Below, one piece after another: positions 1 to 12,059 of a stretch of DNA of 64,000 bases; positions within the stretch are counted from its first letter, which is position 1; each line of letters begins with the position of its first letter. Under the pieces are notes generated by a model that was given only the letters and a program-made list of their open reading frames with translations, ran no database searches and was not told the DNA's origin. Origin of the DNA: Dastarcus helophoroides. Lineage: Eukaryota > Arthropoda > Insecta > Coleoptera > Bothrideridae. The position numbers were made by a program, and so were the translations under genes. Location: contig CM053327.1 of the NCBI GenBank assembly GCA_028583605.1, forward strand, positions 22,245,629 through 22,309,628. The letters run 5' to 3'.

Positions 1-1749
1 AAAGATACTTTGGATTTTACCACAGCACTGCTATACAGGTTGGTAGTCTAGTCGCTTTGAAGGTAATTCATTTAACAACGTAAAGAAAGGAATCCACTAT
101 GTTAACATGTAAGGAATTGTAATTGTTTACTGAAAAAACTAGGATCATGCTGTGATAAAGAATGTAAAGATAATAAAAAAATATATTATTGTTAACTGTC
201 TATAATTAGAATTTAAGCATTACTGCCAGAAATTTGGTACAATCTCAGTTTTGGCTATTTGAAGTTCGCCAAAAAAGGCGTTTAAATCCTACAAATTTGA
301 TTATTTTAAAACTTTTAGTCCTGCGCCAAAAATTAACCACACACATTGGTCTCTTTCGAACTGTACGTTTCGTAAAATCGAAAGTCCAATCGATAAATAA
401 TTCTCTTAGAGCAGACAAAAATCTACCTGCGAAAACCAATAATAAAACAACTCCTACGCAATTTGAAAGGATAAAACACTTTAAAGTTAAACAATAAAGT
501 TAAAATATCTCAAAAACTGCTCGATATATACCATTTATAAAAACAGTTCTGCTTAAAATTTAATTTTTAGGAAATGACATGTTTCAAACCTACCTCAATC
601 ATTCCGAAAATAATTTTAAACATCAGCGCTATTTCTAATGGCAGTATATAATAGTAAATTGTACTGTCAGAACAAGGCATAAACCATATAAATCTGTTAA
701 CCTTTACAGAATAAAAATATACTCTTTATTTTCCTAATATATTGGCAGTGGAAAGTGTTATTTGTGTAAAATATGCAGTTGGTAATTCGTTCAATTTAAA
801 GCAAATTATAAAAATTGGGAGTTTTTATTCTGGAAGTAATGAAAACAACTGATTAAATTTCCTTACCAGTTGTCTTAGTTTGGTGGTGTTAATTATTGCT
901 AAGGACTTTAAATGCTCATTTCTGAGCAACGCTTATTCAGTATTTGTACAATATATTTCGTGCAAAAAACCTGTTACAAAGCAGACGCAAAATTATAATT
1001 TTAATGACGGCTGAAACCATTTATGTAATTAAAATGGCACGGTCGCCAACTTATAATCTCGTGGATGAAGATAAATGCGTTGTCACAACAATAAAAAAGT
1101 CCCCTGTCATTTGCTGCTAAAGCCGAAAAAACTTCTCTAAAGTTTGAAGCTGTACCGAAGCTTGTCCTTATTATATACACATAATTGATCAAGCAATTAT
1201 AACTTGGATATTAAGAGGGTGATTATCATACGAAGTAAGTTGTTACACCTGGGTCTAATATTGATGTTTCTCATGTATAAATCCCAGTTTTAAGCCAGGA
1301 ATATCGTAACGTTTAACTAGTTGCCATTTGTATTACCTGTTGTAGACATAATTTTGCGTTTCGTGGTTTATTGTTGGTTATGAAACGTGAATCGTTGAAA
1401 TATATTACATTTACGTTCGGGGCCTGTCATAAATATATTTTATATGTTTGCAGAACCTGCTTTTATTTTATATTCGCTACACACAAATTCACCACACCAC
1501 TAAACAATTTCAATGTACAGTTATTTATGTTTGAAGACTGCGAATCTTCGGAAATATATAAATCAAAGTTTATTTCACAAAAAAGTCAGGTGCTGTTATG
1601 AATTCAATTATTTCCGGATGTGTCTGCTGAAATACAGGTTTCATGAACGATTATTTAAATGTGTATTATTATTTATGCTCTTCAGTTTCACAATTTGGAC
1701 TGTATGTAGAAATTTCAAGTGTAAATAGTAAAAATAAAGAGACTTACTT
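1..1749. other. AT-rich stretch, no gene recognised
   Basis: I see no recognisable protein motif, RNA gene or terminal repeat here. The short open frames have AT-driven composition (Phe, Lys, Asn, Ile) and no family resemblance. Confidence 0.6.
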
Positions 1750-3185
1750 AAAGAGGTCAAGACATTTCGCTGACTAGGAAAGTTAAATATTTGGGACTTA
1801 TCTTAGATACCAAACCTGGCTTCATGTGAAAAAAGTTACTGTTGATATAGCCGTTTGGGCCCTCAAAGGTATGATAGGTAAAAATTGGAGACTTGTACCA
1901 GTTATGGCCCATTGGCTACATATCGAAATTATAGTACCTGTAGTCATATATAGATATTTAATCAGGCGACATAAAGCCAAAAAAAAAAGGATAACATTAC
2001 CAGATTAAGCAAGGTACAAATACTAGCTTTCTTAGGAATAACTAGGGCGATACAAATAATGTCCATCGCAGCCATGGAAGTACTACTGGATCTGCCTCCA
2101 CTTCATTTGGTGGTGGAGGCTAAGGCCTTGTCAGCAGCTTGAAGCTTAAAAATTAACACACTGAATGGAATGGGCTAGACCAACATGCATACAGAAATAT
2201 TTAAGCGAATCTATGATAATTATAGGCTTAGTATGCTACCGAGCAGATCAAAGAGAATTCTCAACTTTCACCAACTCTAGAGGTTAGAAATGCAGGAAAG
2301 AGGAGTACTGTTATCGGGACCATAAGGAGAAAGCGGATCGATCTTATCTGATTCACAGATGAATCCGAATTAAAGACAAGTATTTGTGCAGGAATAACTG
2401 AAAAGGAACCAGGGAATGAATTTTTCATACGCCTGCGTATTCCAGGCAGATGTTACTACCTATATGTGCATGTGCTGAAGAATTGATCAAAAGGTCTTAT
2501 AAAAATAAGAGGATCCTGATCTATGGCGACAGCCAAGCAGCGTAAATGTGATGAGAGCTTTTAAAGTCAACTTCCAGAACGGTCAAAGATTGCATTGAGA
2601 AATTAAAAAAAAATTAGCACAGCACAATACAGTTATACTTCGATGGATTGAGGCCCGTCGGGGAATTGAAAAAAATGAGAGAGCAGACCTATTATCCAAG
2701 AGAGGAGCAGAACCTTTTCTAGCGGGACCAGAACCTACTTTGCAAAGGAGGTCATGAAGAAATTATTAAGAAAAAATCACTGCATTCACTGGAAGCGGAT
2801 CAATAGTATAAGACAATCAATCGCGATGTTAGGAACTATCAGAAAAGGCTGCCAGAGAACTTTTAAAGTTAAGCAAAGATCAGTTTAGCTGGACAGTTGG
2901 GCAGTTTACATGATACTGTGTCACAACAATTGACGTAAAAAAAATTCTACTTGTAGAATGTGTGAAAAGGAAGAAAAAATCCTCTACATATATTATATAA
3001 ATGTCCAGTTCTGACATTCCAGATTTGGGAAGATTCTGATTGAACCAAGGACTATAGTAGAAACAGTCACAAAGGAGGTTCTGGAATTTTCAAAAGAACG
3101 GGTCTTATATGAGTTGACTGTGGGGGTGCATAATCGAATGCTTCAGTGCTGCAGAAATAGCAGACCCCAAATAAATAATAACAAG
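1750..3185 (+). mobile_element. Non-LTR retrotransposon 3' remnant (I/R1-like, with RNase H)
   Basis: Conceptual translation across several frames gives the end of a reverse transcriptase followed by RNase H. At about 1770-1800 it reads LTRKVKYLGLILD, the usual start of the RT thumb. At 1850-1965 the pattern GMIGKNWRLVP...MAHWLHIEIIVPV matches the family's KMIGKTWGL..MV.WLYT..VRPI block. At 2060-2130 it reads LLDLPPLHLVVEA, the linker that precedes RNase H. At 2515-2540 IYGDSQAA is the RNase H catalytic region, and at 2640-2730 WIEARRGIEKNERADLL with AGPEP is its C-terminal G.EGNE.AD..A motif. A cysteine-rich tail follows near 2950-3010. Stops and frameshifts are scattered throughout, so it is a dead, 5'-truncated copy. 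The 3' end is probably in the AATAATAA tract near 3170-3185. The clade (I, R1 or Loa) is an inference. Confidence 0.8.
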
Positions 3186-3189
3186 TAAT

Positions 3190-3900
3190 TTATTTATAGA
3201 ACAGTACGGAATACACGAAATAATGTAATATTAGAAATTTACGATTTAGCACTAAAATGAGTCAAAATGAGACGATATACTTTTTTTATAAACCACATTT
3301 TTATTGCTTTTTGATTTTATAATACTGAAAGTTTTATTTAATCGAAATAAAATTTTTTGTTTCTATAAAATACTGGAAGAATTCGAGACTATAGGATTTA
3401 TAGCTGCGATGTTATAAGTTCTGACTAATTATATTGGGTAGGAACATGGTACACCCCCTATTTTTTCTTGATTTATGAAGATGAAATTTTCAAATTTGTT
3501 ACACAAGTGTAAATTGTGAATATAATTTGAATCATATTTATAAATAAAGAGAAATCAGGGGGTGTACGATGATCGTGTTACACCAACCTAACCTTTTTTA
3601 TTTCATAAGAATCAGCTTTAAATACAACATGGTATATAAATTATCTTATCACTTCAAAATCCAAGAAGAAACACACTAAACCGTTACAATGAAAAAAGTA
3701 TGAAAAACCTCTTAAAGTATCTTCGAAGGGTTGAACCTGCGGAAATAAGTAAACCTAAAGAAACGTTGTATTTAATACAGTTTCTTCTATTTTTGGTCAG
3801 GATGCTTTAGGAAATCTCTTTGGCAATATTAAGTCTAAAAGACTAATCCCAAAAACATGTTAAAAGTCTTTTTATTGAACCTATTTTCCATTAACAAAAC
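3190..3900. other. AT-rich intergenic stretch
   Basis: No gene or repeat structure was recognised. Confidence 0.5.
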
Positions 3901-3905
3901 AAATA

Positions 3906-4081
3906 CAATGAAATTTGTTTATTATGATTCCGTTTATAATGACCAATCCTTTTGTATGACGTAAACGTAGTAAGAGATTTGAATTTAAATATGAGCTTTA
4001 ATCTGCTTTGGTCATCTGCTCTTTAACGTCTGCTTATTATGATCGGTTTTCCATTCCACTCCTTATAACCGGAGCTCAGTG
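3906..4081. mobile_element. Short TA-flanked MITE (Tc1/mariner- or pogo-like ends)
   Basis: The ends are inverted. The left end begins CAATGAAATTTGTTTATTAT; the reverse complement of the right end begins CACTGAGCTCCGGTTATAAG. Both are flanked by TA (3904-3905 and 4082-4083), as expected of Tc1/mariner target duplications. Internal blocks (TATAATGACCAA on the left, ATAATAAGCAGACG in the reverse complement of the right) recur in the related element at 14776-16239, which supports one MITE family. It is 176 bp with no coding capacity. Confidence 0.6.
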
Positions 4082-4241
4082 TACTTAGTAAATAAGTAAC
4101 GGTAAATAGCTAATAGTCAATTTAAAACTTGGTAATGCCGAAAAATATCTGCGTCATTTAACCAAAAATGAATTGTATGTTATTTCTTGAAATTGATATG
4201 AAAACTTGAATTTTTGTTGGGCCCAAAGACATTGATATCAG

Positions 4242-4260
4242 TATTATTATTATTATTATT
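4242..4260. repeat. (ATT)n microsatellite
   Basis: A short run of about six ATT units. Confidence 0.9.
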
Positions 4261-4261
4261 C

Positions 4262-5350
4262 AAAAATGCTGTGTCCATAAATAAAGTAATGTACGAGAGG
4301 TTTACAGAAATTGATTTATCATAATTCATGGTTCTATTTCTGTACGTACAAGGAAACCCGGGGATTTAAAATTTGTTGAGAGGGTATTGTAGCCCGATTA
4401 CCTTTAGCGTTAATACGCTTGCACTGATGTACGTATTTATAGCTCCCATGCATCAAAACCGCGAATAATTTCGCCCCAGTTCTGCAAACAAGCCTCGCTT
4501 TTTCTGCTCTTTATAAATCAAATTGGATTTTCGAACCGAAGTTTCGGTTATTCCTTGCCAGCCTCGCGATATGTATGGCCCAAAACAAATTGTTAGTTGT
4601 TGCTGTTACCGGGAACATATATCTCTACTATTGCCTTTGTCTGTTGACGTATTTTATACCTGAGATGATTTTAGAGAGCTAGGAGCTTGAGAGTGAATCA
4701 CTACTTTGTTCATAACTCATCTGAATCACGCAAACGGGATATTTCCACTTAATCTTGAACCCAAATAACTTTTATACCTTTAGGCTTCTGCATTATATAA
4801 CAGAAGGGGATAGTATTGGCATCTCGAAGTGGTAAAAGATGCAGACTCTGTTAATTATGGCAAAAGTTGTTCAATTAAAGAGCCAATAAACTGATGTCCA
4901 GAGATGCTCGAATTATTTCAAAAAATTGGAAATTTTTGCAATTTTTTTCTGACCTAAATGTTAATGATATATAGAGCAAATCTGATAAAATGTTATTATT
5001 ATAACTTCAAATAGATTTTGTTGAGTTGTGTTTCTGGTTCCAAGAGCCTCGGTGGCTGCCTCTTTGATATTTTTTTAAGTTGCTTTCAGCTGGTGTTAAT
5101 GTTTTCTTGTTATTCTATCGGCTTTTTGTGTATATTATTTTGTAATCTTATTTGGTAAAATTCTCTGACAGATGTGTCCCATAACGTTTCAATGTTTATT
5201 TTTTGTTCTTGTACTTTTGGTTTGTTATACTTTTTATGTGTAAGTATTATTGTAATCTTTTCCAGTAGTAAACTGTGCTTACTACCGACGTTGGCAGAAT
5301 TCAGGTTTCTTACGTCTAATATTTGTATCGGGTGTAAATATCTATTAGTC
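4262..5350. other. AT-rich stretch, nothing recognised
   Basis: A slightly GC-richer patch lies at about 4430-4600. No open frame or repeat in it could be assigned. Confidence 0.5.
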
Positions 5351-5353
5351 AAA

Positions 5354-5515
5354 AAATTGAAATACAAATCTTGTCCCCTGCAACCAAGAAAGATTAAAAA
5401 ACACAACAAAGTTTGCTCTAGGGAGCAAACTTTGTTGTGTTTCTTGGTTTCAGGGGACAAGATTTGTATTTCAATTTTTGATGATAACCATGGACAAGTC
5501 CGTTCCACAAAAAAA
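5354..5515. mobile_element. Foldback repeat, copy A (compact hairpin)
   Basis: Two arms of about 63 bp are near-perfect reverse complements around CTCTAGGGAG (5416-5425). The left arm runs from AAATTGAAATACAAATCTTG to AACAAAGTTTGCTCTA; the right arm mirrors it and ends in GACAAGATTTGTATTTCAAT. A one-sided tail with GTCCGTTCCAC follows. The same arms recur at 32672, 34721, 38914, 54741 and 57795, so this is a dispersed family. This copy has lost the inner part of the arm that carries the GAAACGCG motif. Confidence 0.85.
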
Positions 5516-5689
5516 AAATATTAGCTAAGATATAGACAATCACTGACCGTTGTCCGCGGTTGTTCCTCGACGTTTATTTGTGTTGTGTTTTATGGTCGAA
5601 GAATATGTTGTTGATTCTTAGGTCGTTTAGGGAACAGAAGTTGATCATTAATTGCCCATTGTCGTTCGATATTTCTTCATTGAAACGTT

Positions 5690-7270
5690 GTTTTATGCCA
5701 GGAATTACCAAAGGAAAAAATTAAATGAAATTATTGAGGATAGTCACATTGAAAAAGGTACCTGGATGAAATACCTAAAGAAACTATATAAGACCGAAAA
5801 GACCGAAAGAGACAAACCGAATATACCAGAAATAAAAGTTAATGACGATATCCACATAAAGGAAAAAGATATAATAACAGCATTACAAAAAACCAGAAAT
5901 AGAAAAAGCTCTGGTGTAAATGGTATTACAAATGAGCTTCTTAAATATGGTGGAGATGAATTAAAAGAACAATTAACACTTCTAATCAGCAGGATTCTCT
6001 CCAAATGTATAATCCCTGATAAATGGCAAACCAGAATCACAATTCTATTGCTTAAGAAGGGCGACAAAAAAATATCAGCAAACTACTGGAGAATAAATCT
6101 TCTTAGTACTACATTGAAACTTACTACCAAAATTATAACAAATAAAATCAACGAATCATAACCTTAGGAGATGAGCAACAAGGTTTCCGATCAAGCAGAT
6201 CATGCACTGATGCCCTATTCATCATTAGACAAATAGCTGAGAAATCGATAAAATATAATAGGCCAGCATTCATGTGCTTCATTGGCCTTGAGAAGGCGTT
6301 CGACATAATACAATTAGAAGACCTGATACGCCTTCTCTTCGACAGGCAAACACCTCACAACATCATTAAGACTATCGAAAACATATACTTCGCAAACAAG
6401 ATTCAAATCAAAATAAATGGCAAACTCACCGAATCAATACCTTTTGACAACGGCATTCGCCAAGGTCACACCTTAAGTCCACTTTTATTTAACACCATAA
6501 TGGACGAGATAATAAAGTAAATACGCAAATGTAAAGGATATAAAATGAGAAACAAGAAAGTCAAAATATTGTGTTACGCCGATGATGCAGTTTTAATTGC
6601 AGAAAATAAAGACGGGCTGCAAAGACTTTTATTTCAGTTTAATATGGCAGCAAAAAGATTCAAAATGACAATATCAACTGCTAAGACAAAATGTATGGCT
6701 ACTTCCATTCGATGCAAGTAGTAGACAATAAAATTATACAACAAGAAATCAAGTTTAATTATCTTGGCATAGAAATATCTGGCGACTATGGTGAAATTGA
6801 AGCAGAAGTAAGAAACCAAGCCCTAAAAGCCACAAAAATAGCGGCATGTCTTCTTAATGACATAATATGGAAAAATAAACACATCGATATTACAGCAAAA
6901 ACCCTAATCTATAAGACTACAGTGAGACCCATAATGACGTACACAGCCGAAATTCGACCGGAGACAGCAAAAAAAAAGAGTGTTAGAGAAAACAGAAATG
7001 AAAATAATACGTAAAATAGCAGGAAAAATATTAATGGACAGAGAGAGAAGTAAAAATATTAGAAGAATATGCAAAATAGATAATATCAAAGAGTAGGTGT
7101 TAAACAGAATGGAAGAAGCACATCGATCACATGGCTGAAAACAGAATCGCTAGGATAGGACAAGAGACAAGTCACCAGTAGGACGAAAAAGTATAGAAAG
7201 ACCACGAAAGCGCTGGTGTGACAATATTCCAAGCGAGTAACCAGAGGCAAAGACGAAGAAAAACAGACAG
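5690..7270 (+). mobile_element. Non-LTR retrotransposon remnant (RTE-like endonuclease-reverse transcriptase)
   Basis: An almost continuous reverse transcriptase can be read through frameshifts near 6157 and 6716 and a stop at 6518-6520. Motifs in order: DDIHIKEKDIITALQKTRNR with KSSGVNGITNELLKYGG (5845-5955, RT motifs 0-1), IPDKWQTRITILLLKKGDK (motif 2, about 6012-6068), DEQQGFRSSRSCTDALFII (6170-6226, motif 2a), FIGLEKAFD (6278-6304, motif A), GIRQGHTLSPLLFN (6453-6494, motif B), CYADDAVLIAENKDGLQ (6571-6621, motif C, both Asp kept), then KFNYLGIEISGDYG (6750-6791). The C-terminal part near 7100-7230 carries RDKSPVGRKSIERPRKRWCD. The endonuclease domain is missing, so the copy is 5'-truncated. 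Known insect proteins with this C-terminus are called RTE-like; the clade name is an inference. Confidence 0.88.
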
Positions 7271-7274
7271 AATC

Positions 7275-7810
7275 TTTAAATAAGCTTAAATAATACTTCC
7301 TCGGTTTTTTCTTTTATTCAACGTTTAGTTTTCCAGCAATCGTCATATGTTTGTTTTTTTAATCGAGTCCTAACTTTTTTATAAGAAGATTTGAAAGCCC
7401 AAAAGAATTACGGTTATATGTAGAATTTTGAATCAGAAATTCTTCTTGAAGCATTTCAAAGTTTCAAAATATGTGTAATACCAGAAAAGTAGAATGTTAC
7501 ATATTTTGGAATCTATAGTTAAAATATATTATTTATATTAAAAATGCTTTGCACAACTATATCAAAGGCGATGTTTTAAAATTGTTTTCATATTTGATTT
7601 ATTGTCGTTATTAAATTTTACATTTAAATGTTTATATAAGTTCATTATTTTTGAAATTAATAATACTACGATAATAGCTTCCTTTTTGAAGCCCTATGGG
7701 AGATAGCAGGTACAGCACTAAAGCCGAATGGCATACGACGAAGAAGGCAGTGTGGTTATCACTACGTTTCAACCGCCTATTATTATCTATCAATTATTAC
7801 CGGAGTACTC
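7275..7810. other. AT-rich stretch
   Basis: Nothing recognised. The open frame at 7728-7940 crosses the left end of the next MITE and is unlikely to be a gene. Confidence 0.5.
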
Positions 7811-7814
7811 GTTA

Positions 7815-8301
7815 GGTTTGTTCCAACCGAACATCAAACCAGTTTGCAATCGTCCGGCGAAGGTGCATTCAAAATTTACCGTTCCAGCCAAGTGCAAACT
7901 CCAACCCAACTGGCAACTGGGTGTTTCAACAGTGCTCTGACTAGTCCGTGAATTGATTTGTGATCAATTAGAAAAGTCAGCAGTTGGGAACATGCCGAAT
8001 AAGTAATCGGTAAGCGGTATCTAACTTCTCAGCTTTTGATCTTGTCAAAGGCAAACGAAAATTGTGTTGCTAAGTTCTGATTTCTATTTTTCATCCACTG
8101 TATTTGCTGAAAAACAAAAATGAATTTCGTGGAGGGATTTATATGTGATGAAGATTTATTTTCTTCTCTTTCGAGTAAGACTGAGGCGAAGACTAGCCGT
8201 TTTCCGAGAGTCCCAACGTGCGTTGCAACGTGGTACAATGCCTACGAATTACTTCATAAATTTATCGGAAACTAATCAGAAACGTTTGGTTGGAACAAAC
8301 C
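7815..8301. mobile_element. PIF/Harbinger-like MITE with TTA target duplication
   Basis: The left end reads GGTTTGTTCCAACCGAAC and the reverse complement of the right end reads GGTTTGTTCCAACCAAAC, so 17 of 18 bases agree. TTA lies directly outside both ends (7812-7814 and 8302-8304), which is the usual target duplication of PIF/Harbinger elements. The length is 487 bp and no transposase is encoded. A transposase remnant of the same superfamily lies at 59.9-60.7 kb, but nothing links the two beyond superfamily. Confidence 0.65.
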
Positions 8302-8339
8302 TTATGTGAGACTGACAATGAGTGAGACTGATAACGAAG

Positions 8340-8510
8340 ACCAGCGCCTTTCCGAGAGGTCCCAACGTGCGTTCAACCACAAAACATACATATTCCAGCG
8401 TGGTACAATCCCAAACCAGTCAGAGTTTAATACGGAGCGCAAGCATGCGTACGAATTCGTTCATGAAATAATCGGAAACTAATCAGAAATGTTTGGTTGG
8501 AACCAACCTA
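8340..8510. repeat. Second copy of the Harbinger-like MITE right end
   Basis: This repeats, in direct orientation, the right-hand part of the preceding MITE (about 8193-8301): TTTCCGAGAG, TCCCAACGTGCGTT, a GTGGTACAAT block, CGGAAACTAATCAGAAA and the terminal GTTTGGTTGGAACCAACC. It holds about 60 extra bases (8375-8440 region) that the inner copy lacks. Either the end was duplicated in tandem or a second, deleted MITE inserted next to the first. Confidence 0.65.
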
Positions 8511-8572
8511 TTACATCATATAAACCGAGTCGACCTTAGAAACCAAAGCAATTCTTAAAAATGGGCGATAGA

Positions 8573-8645
8573 TGAAGCCGCGCTGGAATCAAACCCAGCT
8601 ACCTTAGATATAGTAGCTCAGCGTTTACCACTGTACCACGGTCCC
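8573..8645 (-). other. tRNA-like pseudogene or tRNA-derived SINE head
   Basis: On the minus strand the segment opens GGGACCGTGGTACAGTGG, with a good A-box-like GTGGTACAGTGGTAAACG. It ends in a T-arm, GCTGG-GTTTGATT-CCAGC, with a perfect 5-bp stem around a B-box (GGTTTGATTCC). A GCTAC/GTAGC stem stands where the anticodon arm should be, but its loop is 10 nt. The 3' side does not pair with the GGGACCG acceptor strand. It is therefore not a functional tRNA; glycine- or valine-type ancestry is a guess. Confidence 0.6.
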
Positions 8646-8649
8646 TTTT

Positions 8650-11195
8650 TTTATTTGAAATTATAAATATGGAATTTAACGTTTGACCATCTTCATATAG
8701 ATAAAAGTGTCGTATAGCGTTTAGTTAATCGAGTTCTGAAACCTGAGTCACAGACCATGCACAAAGTCTAGAGCCACCGATCGAGAAACATAAAACTTTT
8801 TGTTCCTTAAATCATGTAGGTAAGCACTAGGAAAAGATTTTTGAAATCTCATCCTCTTGGGGTATTCATGTTTTATCATATGTAAAATTTGAAACGTGGT
8901 TTAAGAGAATCCTATGCAACAATATCTCCAATTAGCAACAGTAAAAATAAATAAAGATGCCCTTAATTTGTTATGGGATACATTTCAAAAATTTAACTTT
9001 GTTGTTTAGATTCATTTGATGCCGTAATAGCCACAATTGTTTAACTAATTTCACGGCAAGAGTAATAGCAGTAACTAGTATACTTATACACAAAATGAAT
9101 TTCATTTTAAAGAAGCTGGAATTTTGAAAACTTTATGAACGAGAAGGAATTTTATAAAAATATCTTAATCAAGTTTATAAAAATGTTCCAGAAACCGTAA
9201 ATGCATGAAAAATCCTATTAGAAATATGAAAATGTAAATTTACTATAAAGGGGCAATCGACAGGCGTCTTTTGTGGAATTAATTGAATATTGTTTATAAA
9301 AGCTCTCGACTGAAGTGAAGCTGAAATAAAGGAAATGTTAGTCAAAGTCGGTTGATCGGCGGCCACTAGGGAAATTTTGTCAGCAAACAGGCAGCTTAAG
9401 AATGGCGAAGAAGTAGCCAATAAACGTCAAGTTCTGGCACAGTTGTGTCTGGCTATAATTAAAACTAAGTATCTTAACCATTTCCCGCAGGCTTCTGGCT
9501 TGACGCGTTTCTAAAGGAAAAAAACACAAGGAAATTGATTGAGAACGCAGTGGCCCGAGAGACGTAAGACAAATGGTGAAAGGAAAACCACGCGAGGCTT
9601 CCCATTAAATATGCTTGCTGGATAAGTTGTTCAAATTACTACGGAATCAATGAAAATCGTGTTCCGCAAAACAGACTTATCGTAAATCACAATCGACATA
9701 AAATATTATAAAGGGGAAAATGCTTCCTTCCACAACTGGAGCATTAAATTACTATTGCTTGTTGATTATTTTAATTTATACATTTCAAGTTAAACTCACT
9801 GTAAATTTATTTTTATATGGTACAATACCTACTAAAGAAAAATAGTTTGATAAAGGTGGGATTATTTATTACCCGTCTTTTTGAAATGTCCATAAAATTA
9901 TAATTTTTACAATAACAAATCCATTATTAAACTTAAAGTAACCTGGAGTGCATTACAAACATATTTGGCTGAATCCATGCCCAGAGAATAGTACTTAAAC
10001 ACATATCATTAGGTATTTAAGTGATCTTTTCAATTTGAGCTGCTCATAGTGAAATAATGTTCTCAAATGAAATTTTTTTAGCTATTTAATGATTAAATTA
10101 TTGTATTTTACTCCAATTGAACTAAATGACAGACTGTTGCATTTTTAGGCAAAATGGATATCTACTTTCACAACTTGTGATTATTGCAGCTAATACAAAA
10201 GCAACAAATACAATTTTCAATTATTTTTGCAATGGAATTCTGTGTGCCTTAAGATTTTTCATGTGATGTAGTGTTCTGAAAGAATTGATTGTTTGGTACA
10301 GTCCTTTAAACGTGCAGTAGCGAATCATCGGTAGTTGTAGATATTATAAATTAATTTTGTTGATATGGTGGATATTTTAATATAAGCTTCTTTATTAGAA
10401 TACTCAGAATATCCACATAGCTCCAAAATAGTCCAAAATGTATAAAATATTTTCATCAATATTTTAAAGAATCAAAGATTACGCAGTTTAATTTTACTTG
10501 TTGTCCATTTAACCAAGAATTTATGTATTAACCTTATTAAAGTTAATTCAATAATCTAAATTCTCATTTTTTATTTCGATATAATCTCAAGTTGAAAAAT
10601 ATTTGTTCAGATTCAGTATATTAATAACCAGTCGTTGCGTATTTTTTACAGGAATAAGTTAAGTAAGATTCACCTTATCAAATTTAAAGGGAAGATTGGC
10701 GTAGAACGTTAAGCTGAAACAAATTTAAATGTGTCAATTGGAGACAAAAGAAATCAATTACGTTGCTCAAACTTCTAATAAAAAGAACGATTTCAAGTCG
10801 ACTTCCTCTGAAGGCATTTAAAAACGCGAACGTAATAAAAGAATTAGAGTATCCTATTAAATATAAATGCAAATGAGAGTGAAGTGAAGAGAGTTGGAAT
10901 GCCAAGTACCAAATAATGACAAAAGCTATTACATTTAAAAGAGAAATGGGACTGGCGCATGCTCCATCGCAGATCGTGAAGAGGATTTTGCTAATTTTGA
11001 TATTTTAATTAACCGTGTCATCACTTCGTCGCTCGAGTTACTAAAAGTTATCCCTTCGGGTACTTTTAGCTGCACATCTTTTTAGAGCAATCTGATTTCT
11101 TCTCAAGGACGATGATTTTTAATTCTTATTTAATAAAGCAATAGTTTAAATTAGTAAGAATCAAATTTAAAATAATAAGTGATTTTCAGGATTCG
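8650..11195. other. AT-rich stretch with a small stem-loop near its end
   Basis: No gene recognised. A GC-richer patch lies at about 9300-9640; open frames there match no family I know. At 11041-11069 CTAAAAGT and ACTTTTAG pair around CCCTTCGGG. Confidence 0.5.
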
Positions 11196-11439
11196 GTATA
11201 CTCTGTTCACCAAGAGATATAGTTAGGCCGCTCGTTTAAACAAAGCGGAATATTTGAATAAATTATTTCTGAGTGTTGAATCCGAAAATCCCCTTATCAC
11301 ATACATCAAAAGAGTTTGGTTGATCGTTTAATTAAGTAACGTTAATTTATTTCTTGATATCGCGTAAACCTGCCTTTTTTTAAGGGGCCCGCGGGCCCCA
11401 TGCGACCCGCCTAACATTTTTGTTCGGCCCGCATAAGCT

Positions 11440-12055
11440 CTACTGCTCTACATAAAAAAGTGGAAAAGGAAAATGTAAAACAATTTGACGAAAAAAACAA
11501 AATAACTTTCCATTTGAAAGAAACATATGTTGTCAAAAAACACGAAACATTTTCCATTCTTGAGAAAAGAAACTCCTTCGGATAGAAGTAAATATGACCA
11601 GGAAATTCAAAATTTAATAAACCAATTTGAATCGAGATTTAAAATATTTCGATCAGAAGAAATTGCTCGTATTTTCCGTACTTTTTCATTTAATATAGGA
11701 CATAAAAACATTTCCAAAATAGTACAAATGGAATTAATAGATTTACAAAACAATAACAATTTCAGGATCCAATTTCACAATGTGGACATTCAAAAATTCT
11801 AGTAAAAATACCTACATGATTTTTAATAAATTTTCACGATTAGTCAGGCATGCAATGCAAATGATGAGATATTTTGGACATGAACGTAGGCAGGATTTTC
11901 TTCAAGGGAGGGCAATAACCATTCTGAAAAATTCATGGGCAAAAAAGAAATGCTTCTGGCTGAGTATTGTGTATTTTCACTTAAAAACTACAAAACTGGG
12001 AAGATCTCATTTTCAGATTAAAGTTGAAATTTCAAATAAGCCCAATCTTAAGAAA
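11440..12055 (+). pseudogene. hAT transposase C-terminal remnant (ZBED/GTF2IRD2-like)
   Basis: The frame at 11527-11802 reads KHFPFLRKETPSD, then FESRFKIFR (residues 36-44), IARIFRTFSFN, and QMELIDLQNNNNFRIQFHNV. This resembles the FP.L....F..RF.DFR...LF..PF..QMELIDLQ..LK..F block of hAT transposases of the ZBED5/GTF2IRD2 type. A second frame from 11780 continues FSRLVRHAMQMMRYFGHE, comparable to the FP.L..HA.....FGSTY start of the hAT dimerisation domain. The N-terminal zinc finger and the catalytic acidic residues are absent, and a frame change occurs at about 11790. Just upstream (11383-11440) lies GGGGCCCGCGGGCCCC with further GGCCCGC units, like the subterminal repeats of some hAT elements. 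Confidence 0.7.
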
Positions 12056-12059
12056 AAAC

